Assembly: GCA_007449985.2 (NCBI GenBank)
Contig: VIIQ02000562.1
Coordinates: 372,001-436,000 of the forward strand
Reading direction: 5' to 3'
Source of the DNA: Desmodesmus armatus
Lineage: Eukaryota > Chlorophyta > Chlorophyceae > Sphaeropleales > Scenedesmaceae
DNA length: 64,000 nt
Made by a program: the position numbers and the translations under genes. Positions within the stretch are counted from its first letter, which is position 1; each line of letters opens with the position of its first letter. The notes under the pieces are model-generated. The model did no database searches, was not told where the DNA came from, and saw only the letters and a list, made by a program, of their open reading frames with translations. Positions 56,943 through 64,000 of this stretch are shown one piece after another.

Positions 56943-59031
56943 TCACTCCTCAACCTCCTTGACAGAGAAGCTGTCCCGAATGAGGTCCAGCGCTGGCTTG
57001 TCCTTGTCGTACGTGGGGCTGTTGGTCTGCAGGCGCAGCTCATACAGCCGCATGTTAGCCACCCCCAGTGTTGTCAGCAGCCGCCTGTCCCATTCCAGCC
57101 CGTAGTCCTTCATAACCTCACTTCGGGTGGCAACGTAGGGGTTGCGGGATGCGTAGGACGTCATGCGTACCTGCAGCAAACGTCCACAAACAAACAGCAT
57201 GCCACGCTCAGCATCAGACAAATGAGGGTAGGGTTCCCCAGACGGTTGTCGATGAAGTCACGTGTGCATGATGACAGGGACAGTTCCTTTGGTCAGCACC
57301 TTCAGGCTCCGCATGGACATGGCACTGTTGGCTGGATTCAGCACATCTGTGCAAAGGGACGTCTGTGCAAAGGGACGAGCATCGGCGTCCATGCCAGAAC
57401 ATGGAAGGGCTGTCAGCTCCATCTATCGCCACTGGTGATCGCCCATCATATGAAAATGGTGGGCGCAATTTCATGGCAAGCACCTCACAACACCTGCATC
57501 CCCCTTCAGTACAGAACTGGCTTGTTGAGATCGGGAGGTGACACAGCACGCATGCACACTGTGAGACCCAGCATACCTCAATGTCGTAATACATCCTGCC
57601 ATCCTTTTCCCGGCTGCTGGCTGACAGCACCTCCCCCTGTCGCCGCACACCCAGCCGCGTGCTCATGAACTCCTTGTTCAAAAAGCGGTCCAACAGCTTG
57701 TTGGCAGCGTCTGTTGGGCTGCCCAGGTCCTCAACAGTCTTGTACCTGCAGCAGTAACAGCATAACGCACACCGTTCGTGGCGTTGAATCAGGGAAGATA
57801 GCATGCACCTGCTCTGATCCTTCTGCGAAGCTATGTTGGGGAGGTGATGTCACGCCGCCTGATGCAGGACGTCATTCTGCCAATTTTGCTGCTCATACAG
57901 GGATAGCTAATTGGCATGCAGCTGCACCCTGCACTCTGTGTGCTTGTCATGTGCACGCCGCTGCCTGCCATCTGGCGCATATGCCACCGCTGCTAGCGGC
58001 CGGCCCGGCTTGCCAAGTGGCATGGTCCTAACAGCGCACTGTGTCGCGCTGGTGCCCGTATCACAGCATGCAATGCGAGTCTGGTTGCATGCACCCTGAT
58101 GTCCTTGCATTCCCAATGCAAACGGTTTAGAAGATAGCACCCCCAAGGACTCCCTGTATCCGTTCAGGCATCACCAACTTGCCTACCTGCTGGAACTGGG
58201 TGAGCTGATGTCCACAAACAAGTTCTGCTCAACGTTGAACGGGTTGCGCAGGAAAATGTCGTTGCCGCTGCTAGTCACTGCTGCCCACTGCTCCGGGTAG
58301 ATGAAGGAGTAGCCATCAAGCCTGCATGCAGGGCATCGTCAACAAGGCACCATCACCACCACCATCAGCTGCTGTTGGCCGGGTTGAGCTAGGCATGGAG
58401 GCTGACATCCTTTGCAGTTTGCGATCAGGGGGCAACTGCCATTTTTGTAAATTTGTACCTTGATTGATTCAATGTTTCAAGCACGAAAAACAAAGCAAAC
58501 CAGCTTGCTGAACGAATCAGTCCTTGGGGCCAGGCACCACTGCTGCCCCAAACCTCTACAATGCCAGGCTGGCTGCTAGTGATCGGCCTGTGTTGCTGCC
58601 CAGCATGTGGGGCATGCATGAATAGCACCGTTACTGTTATCAATACACATCGTATTTGATGCAAATATCAAAGTTTTGCTGCTGTGCTGGCCGAGGCTTG
58701 TGGCCACAATCGCATCCAGTTGCCAAATTCCTCCCCTTCCAATTCACCTGTCGACCTGGGACCTGAACCCATCTGGTGTATCCAGGAACGCAGCAGCTGC
58801 CTGTTGTGGCTGAGCTGTCAAGCCAGCTGCGGCACCCAGCAGCAGACCGGCTGCTCCCAGCAGGTGTCGCCTGGACACCTCCTGCTGCCTGCTGCCTTGG
58901 CTGTCCGGTTGCGGCTGCTGGTGTGCAGGGCCGCTCCGTATTGCTTTCCGTGCTATCAAGGTGCTGCGATGGGCTTTGGCTGCCGCCGGCCTGCTGAGTG
59001 CCTGGGAGCTGCTACTATGCTGGATCATCAT
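56943..59031 (-). CDS. PsbP-domain protein of the thylakoid lumen, 4 exons, 271 aa
   Basis: PsbP-like (PPD/PPL) proteins assist photosystem assembly or stability in the thylakoid lumen. Minus-strand exons: 59031-58748, 58321-58187, 57745-57577, 57170-56943; phases agree (271 residues). The N-terminus is a bipartite targeting signal: a Ser/Ala/Arg-rich transit region, then twin arginines (R54-R55) followed by HLLGAAGLLLGAAAG and a cleavage site around AAAA-F82, which points to Tat-pathway import. The mature domain shows DGYSFIYPEQW, DIFLRNPFNVEQNLFVDIS, EDLGSPTDAANKLL, FMSTRLGVRR and RLYELRLQT, all PsbP-fold hallmarks. It resembles the PPD group more than PsbP itself; the exact class is not assigned. 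The start is the first of two adjacent Met codons, chosen because upstream in-frame codons lack ATG. Confidence 0.88.
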
Positions 59032-59361
59032 TGTACTGTAGAGATGGTACTTTAGAGATCTATCCAAGACGGCAACAGAAACACTCGGTTGGCGTGTTCA
59101 GGCCGTTGACGCACCAATGTGGGCGTGTGGGGCCTTGTCTGCGACAAAGTCACAATCTCTCACTCTGTTCTTCCCAACTGTTTTGTTTTCTACCTCGAAA
59201 GGGCCAGCACCTGGTTTAGGTGCTGTTGTCGTCTGAATTGTCACCTGCGTTGGTGGCTTGCTTCCCAGCGGACGCACCCCCACGCACCACAACCCACCCT
59301 CCTCCTTCCGCATCCTTTTTTGTGCCATCCTCCCCCCCTTGTGTGCCTTGACAAAATCAGA
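59032..59361. other. Divergent promoter between the PsbP-domain gene and the plastid-targeted-like gene
   Basis: 330 nt between outward-facing start codons of two genes that both appear plastid-directed, so a shared, perhaps light-responsive, promoter is plausible. No motif is diagnosed. Confidence 0.4.
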
Positions 59362-60592
59362 ATGCCACTTACGTTCAGTACGAGCTTGCGAAGCACTCAC
59401 GCAGGCCCCTGCTCGCATGGGGCCTGGTCTGCTGCTCCCTGCCCAACTGTGGCCACTAGGCAACCTCAGCCCCGTGCAGCATGGCAGCGCGTGCCTCCCT
59501 CGTCAGCTGCCGTAGTCAACAGGAGTACTTTACAACGGGAAACGCTGGAGTTTGACCTACCTCCACCACCCCCTCCCCTGCAACCACCAGCCATCATCCA
59601 CACCACTGCACACCTCCAGCAGACGCAGCAGCTTGTGGTAGGTGCCTCATGCTGGCATCCGTGTCAAAATTAGAGCTTTTGCTGCTTCAGTTGTTCCAGC
59701 TGCAGTGATGTGCTGTTGATGGTGGGCTGAGGTCGAAGTTCTGCAGCGCTTGTGCCGTGAATGCACTTGCCTCGTTGGGCTGCAAGAACGTCTGACTGCA
59801 TGTTTTTTCCTCTACTCAGGTGCCCCAGCTACCCAGCTCAACACAGGAGCAGCGGCAGCAGCGCGCCGATCTGGACAGCAATGCCCTAGTGTGGGCGCTC
59901 AAAAAGTGAGTAGAGGTGGCCATGCCTCTGGGTCGCTGGCTGCGTCGGCAGCAGCTCATGTCTGCAGAGAGTGCACGTCCAGAGAGTGCAGCTGCTGAGG
60001 GGCTTATGCTAGCCAGGCATGCATGCGTCGCTTGTTCTTCCAACCCATGCCGCCAGGTGTTGGCATGCAAGTTGCTATCTGGGAGTCAAGTAGTGCCCAG
60101 CATGAGGCGCTGTTGATATGCTCGGTTGTGCGCAGCAGTGCCGCCACAGGACTGCTACTATGGGTAGACCGGGCATCTCTCCAGCAGTGCCTGGAAATGG
60201 CCTGGCTAGCAATGTCTGAAGTTGGGATGACATGGCCACCCTCAAGTGCCAGCAGCTGACGCCACAACAAATTCTGCCTCCTCTGCAGGGTTGATGACCA
60301 GCTCAACATTGTGGAGCAGCAGCCCTCAGACATCCACAAAGCAGTGTACGACTTCTCGAACGGCCCTGTGGGCCAAGCCACCTCCAAGGGCGTGCAAGTA
60401 GCAGCAAAGCTGACCATGACAGCCACTATAGAAGCGGCCAAGGTGGCTGCCCCTGTGGGCAAGTGGGCACTGCAGCAGGGCTTCAAGGCAGCAGTGGGGC
60501 TGGTGGGGGCAGCAATGCAGCAGGAGAAGCAACAGAAGCAGCAGAAGCAGCAGCAGGGGAATGGGAAGGGACCAGCTGACAAGCGCCGCTGA
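59362..60592 (+). CDS. Plastid-targeted-looking protein of unknown function, 3 exons, 221 aa
   Basis: Exons 59362-59637, 59820-59905 and 60289-60592, with donors gtaggt and gtgagt, acceptors ctcag and ctgcag, and consistent phases. The first ~60 residues (MPLTFSTSLRSTHAGPCSHG onward) are rich in Ser, Thr, Ala and Arg and lack acids, like a chloroplast transit peptide. A poly-Pro stretch (DLPPPPPPLQPP) follows. The core is SNALVWALKKVDDQLNIVEQ, then KAVYDFSNGPVGQATSKGVQ and an amphipathic Ala/Gly-rich helix region (AKVAAPVGKWALQQGFKAAV). The tail is Gln/Lys-rich. The core has a faint resemblance to small conserved plant plastid proteins, but I cannot name it. Weak membrane association through the Gly/Ala helices is possible. 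TGTAA at 61042. Confidence 0.65.
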
Positions 60593-61408
60593 AAGTTGGC
60601 AAGATAACACGGTTGCTTTTTGGGAGAGTGGCGGGCAGGACCAGAGGGGTTCAGGGCGAAAGAGTGGGCATTATATTGGGCTGTATTGGTTCAAGGTGTA
60701 CAAGAGTGACATGATGCATGCTTTGGATGTTGTTTTGTTGGTGTGATGCGGCCAAACGCCATTGCAGAGAGGTTGACGCTATGAAGGCCTGCAAACACAA
60801 GCAGTGGGCGTCCTTTGTATATACCACATGTCCCGTCAGTGTACATTGCTCGTTCTCATGGGTGTGCGTGTGTGTCGGGTGTGCATATGTAGTACTTTGA
60901 CGTCAGTGGCTTGGGCATCTGTAGCCTGTGGATGACATGGGTGGAGTGTATGGCTTTGTTCTTACGATTGTTTCAGTGAAGCAATTGCCAGTGTGAGGGC
61001 AGTTGAGGACATGCTTCAGCAGGCTTATCGTTTGCCTCTTGTGTAACGTGCTTGGTTGGACAGGCTGGCTTTGATGGACAGGCTGGTACTGTCAAGTTGG
61101 GGGTGTGACAGCTGGGGTGGTATGGATTAGCTGCCCTTCGCCATGCGACTCCTTAACAATTGTGAACAGCATCCTCACAACCCATCGCATAGTCGTATCT
61201 TCCAAGGAACACGAATATCACGACAGTGATCCATACTGCTGTTTTGGCAACTACAGCTCGGACTGGCTCGGGTGTACCCCTCCGACATTCTGCAACATGT
61301 ATAGCTTGACGTGGGGGCATCACTTCGGTCCTGGTGGCTGGCGAGCAGGATCAGGCGGGAGCAGCAGCAGCAGAAGGGGCGACAGCTGCAAACGAAGAAG
61401 TGCGGGAG
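60593..61408. other. Intergenic region, plastid-targeted-like gene to Mpv17-family gene
   Basis: 3' UTR with TGTAA at 61042, then the unresolved 5' region of the Mpv17-family gene. An open frame from 61310 to 61408, in frame with the gene but lacking ATG, may be part of an N-terminal exon. Confidence 0.35.
61042..61046 (+). terminator. TGTAA polyadenylation signal of the plastid-targeted-like gene
   Basis: TGTAA 450 nt after the stop codon at 60590-60592. Confidence 0.45.
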
Positions 61409-63243
61409 ATGCAGCTGCTAGGAAGGGTTCTTACCTTGAGAGAGTACAGGTATGCTAGCCTTACAGGCTGCCAGACTCCCACACAGTTGGCACCTGCCCC
61501 TGACTGCACACTTGACCTCCGCACTGCTGCTGCCCTTGGGGTTTGCTTGTTACAGGGCTGGCAAGGACCCATGAAAGCTGCCATGACATCCGGCACAATG
61601 TCAGCAGCTGGTGATCTGCTAGCGCAGTTCTTGACGGGGCAGCAGGCCAAGGTATGACTGCTGCAGCTGGCTCTCTACGTCAGCTGCTCTCATCCAAAAC
61701 ACCGACTCATTGCAAGCGCATGCCCAGCAGCTGCTCAGGCTGTTACACCTCAGGTTGTAGGTCAGATGCTTCATATGCTGATTCAGGACTGCCTTGCATG
61801 CCTGCAGTCCCGTGGCAAGGCTCCAGCTTCGTATGACCCCTTGAGGACGCTGCGCATGTTTGGCTTTGGCCTGTGCTGGTACGGCCCTTACCAGTATTAC
61901 TGGTACAACCTGCTGGATCACCTGATGCCACTGAAGAACACAGCAAACTTCCTGGCCAAGGCAAGTACTGTTCCAGCTGGGCCGCCTGTGCCGGGGTCAG
62001 GGGTTGGTCCGCAATGCTCTGATGCTCTCGGTGCACGTACCGCGTTCACACACACATTTAGTGGACCTTGCATGCATAATACACATGTGCGCTGTTTGTT
62101 ACTGCTCAGCAGCAGCCGCAGCTGCAGCCGCAGGCCTGTTGCAGCCGGTGTCTCATGTTGCTGCAGCAGCGGCCGGTGAGGTTGCTGTCAGCACGGGTGG
62201 CTGCAGCTGCTGCTGGCAACAGTGCATACAACTGGTATGCAATTTCAATGGACCAAGGCTCTGCATGCATGCCTGTGCAAATGATACGATGGTGGTGTAC
62301 CCATGGGTACCCTGATCATTCCCAGTGCACTGCAGGCTTGTTGCCCCAGTTGTGCTGGCTGCTACATCCCGTGGCACCCCCACCCGTGCCAGCAATTTTG
62401 TTGCCGCCAATATCCACTTTGGTGCTGGCCCTGCAGGTGGCCTTGAACCAGCTGGCGCTGGCCCCTGTCACCCTTGCAGCAGTGTTCACCTGGAACTCTG
62501 TGCTGACGGGGCAGTCTGAAGCCATACCTGGGAAGATTCAGAGGGACCTTGTGCCCAGCATGCTCAATGGTAAGAGCCTGCTAGGTAGTAGTACTGTGAT
62601 CGCTTGGGGCTGAATCATTTGGCGGCCTGCAGCAGCTGTGCATCACCCTGCACTTGCCATGGCAAGGGCGGCCACTTGTCATCTTCATAGAGCGCATGCA
62701 TGGCGGTTGCCACAGGACCCCTTGGGGTGCAGGACGCATGGTCCAGCTGTTGCAGCCTATTGTGCTCAATACCCAGCATCGCTGACTTGTGCTGAGGTAA
62801 ATCACCTACGCTGCACTGCTGCCGCTGTCCTGGTCCCTGCAGGCTGGAAGTTCTGGATACCAGCAGCCAGCTTGAATTTCTATGCTGTCCCTCTGCAGTA
62901 CCAGGTAAGGCGGCGTCATGCTTCAGCACTGCCACCACCGCTCGTTTTGGTCTGCACCATGCTCTGTTGGACCTTCCCATGCCAGCCAACATACAGGCAC
63001 CGTGACGTCACACTGCGTCACATTGCAAGCTATTTGGATAGAGCTGTCTGACCATAAGCTTTCTGAACCAGATCAGCAGCAGGCTAGCTCACCCCAGCTT
63101 CCAGCGCTTGGTGCACACTACAAAATCACAGAGTCCTGCACCTTTGCGCTGTTCTACGTTGCCATTCCTGTGCATCGCAGGTGCTGTACATGTCGTGCTG
63201 TGGCATGCTGTGGACCTCATACCTGTCGTACATCTCTGCGTGA
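61409..63243 (+). CDS. Mpv17/PMP22-family membrane protein, ~6 exons, ~182 aa
   Basis: Mpv17/PMP22/Sym1 proteins are four-helix membrane proteins of mitochondria, peroxisomes or plastids, linked to channel activity and nucleotide or ROS homeostasis. Certain exons: 61556-61651, 61808-61960, 62437-62569, 62843-62904, 63181-63243. The first exon is probably 61409-61449. Family motifs in order: AMTSGTMSAAGDLLAQFL; FGFGLCWYGPYQYYWYNLLD; APVTLAAVFTWNSVLTGQ; WKFWIPAASLNFYAVPLQYQ; GMLWTSYLSYIS. Intron 61961-62436 has a GC donor (gcaagt). The join of exons 1 and 2 is off by one base: a 106-nt intron (61450-61555) needs one extra G to read EYR-GWQGP, while reading straight through adds ~35 unlikely residues. 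Start taken at the Met in MQLLGRVLTLREY; an upstream extension is possible. Confidence 0.82.
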
Positions 63244-64000
63244 CCTGTCAGCAAGCAGTATCGGATCATCTACCTTGGGCTGCGCAGTCGATGACTGATG
63301 GTGACACGTCCTGCTCCTGCCAGTCCATTGCTTTCGGCGGCACGGCAAGCCCCAAGGCGCCTCACAGCTGCATAGGGCAATGCAGCCAAGCATCAACCTG
63401 CGCAGGCATGCCAGTTGCAGTGCAAGCGCCACCCAGTCCCGGAGGGTTCACTTCGGATCGTACACAATCGCGCCGGTGCCCCTGCGTCGGCCCGTCAACG
63501 CTGCGCCACACCTTTGACAGTTGGCAGGGCATGCTGTTATGGAAGAGGGGGTTGGGTGTGTTTACTGGCCCCGCTGGCCCAATCCCTGGTTGAGCCATCG
63601 GCATGCTGGCAAGTCAGCTGCTTGGGCGTGCAGCAGTATCAGCACATGCTGGCACTGCCATGTCGGCGGGCGCTGAGGGTTGGCAGTCTTTTTTGAGATG
63701 TTTGCGGGTTGCAGCATGCTTCTTTACAGCCTAGAGTGTATTCCTGTCAACACCAGGGAGCTCTTGTGGGTTCCTGTTGTATTGAATTGTTGTGGTTCAG
63801 TTGTCATGGCATGCTGACTGCACAGATTGGCCGCGGTGCGCTTTCGTCAATGCTTCTGTTTGCCAGTGGCACACAGCACGCGTGCCCTTCTGTGCACAAG
63901 TGCTTACGATCAGTACATTTGTCTGCAAGGTAGGCGTCCTAGGCCCTCACTCTGACTGGGGAGGAATTGTGTCTTTGTGCAAAGATATGTACATTCTTGT
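63244..64000. other. 3' UTR of the Mpv17-family gene and unassigned sequence
   Basis: G/T-rich in the last 300 nt. No TGTAA signal and no coding exon recognised before the window ends. Confidence 0.35.

Overview
This window looks like nuclear DNA of a green alga, most likely a chlorophycean (Chlamydomonas/Scenedesmus relatives). The clues are intron-rich genes with GT-AG splice sites, TGTAA polyadenylation signals shortly after many stop codons, Ala/Gln-rich proteins, a thylakoid-lumen PsbP-domain protein, a TTC29-like protein of the kind found in motile cilia, and G/T-rich noncoding DNA on the sense strand. The exact genus cannot be read from the sequence. No organelle, bacterial, viral or CRISPR sequence was seen.

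Layout, left to right: 3' end of an unidentified Ala/Gln-rich gene (+); PRMT4/CARM1 arginine methyltransferase (+, 12 exons); a very large single-pass membrane protein with an ankyrin-like N-terminal part and a ~1,430-residue low-complexity tail (+); a 3.7-kb gap; nucleoporin NUP62 (+); a TTC29-like TPR protein (-), tail-to-tail with NUP62; a 78-residue acidic protein (+), head-to-head with the TPR gene; an F-box/leucine-rich-repeat protein with a C-terminal membrane anchor (+); a MYND zinc-finger protein (+); the WDR4/TRM82 subunit of the tRNA m7G methyltransferase (+); a 1,506-residue secreted coiled-coil protein (+); an AUG7/HAUS7-like augmin subunit (+); a 4.4-kb C/A-rich region with two (CA)n arrays; a tail-anchored DFR/CCR-like reductase (-); a PsbP-domain protein (-); a plastid-targeted-looking protein of unknown function (+), sharing a short divergent promoter with the PsbP gene; and an Mpv17/PMP22-family membrane protein (+).

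The genes are ordinary eukaryotic housekeeping and accessory genes with no shared operon or pathway. Exon models were built by hand from splice sites, reading-frame phase and family resemblance, and all close in frame except at five places. At those five places the frame resumes as if exactly one base were missing. This looks more like systematic single-base loss in the assembly than biology, but it breaks NUP62 and the F-box gene as read. The most novel items are the two giant low-complexity proteins, the near-perfect 52-nt palindrome in NUP62 intron 1, and the 7-nt first coding exon of NUP62.
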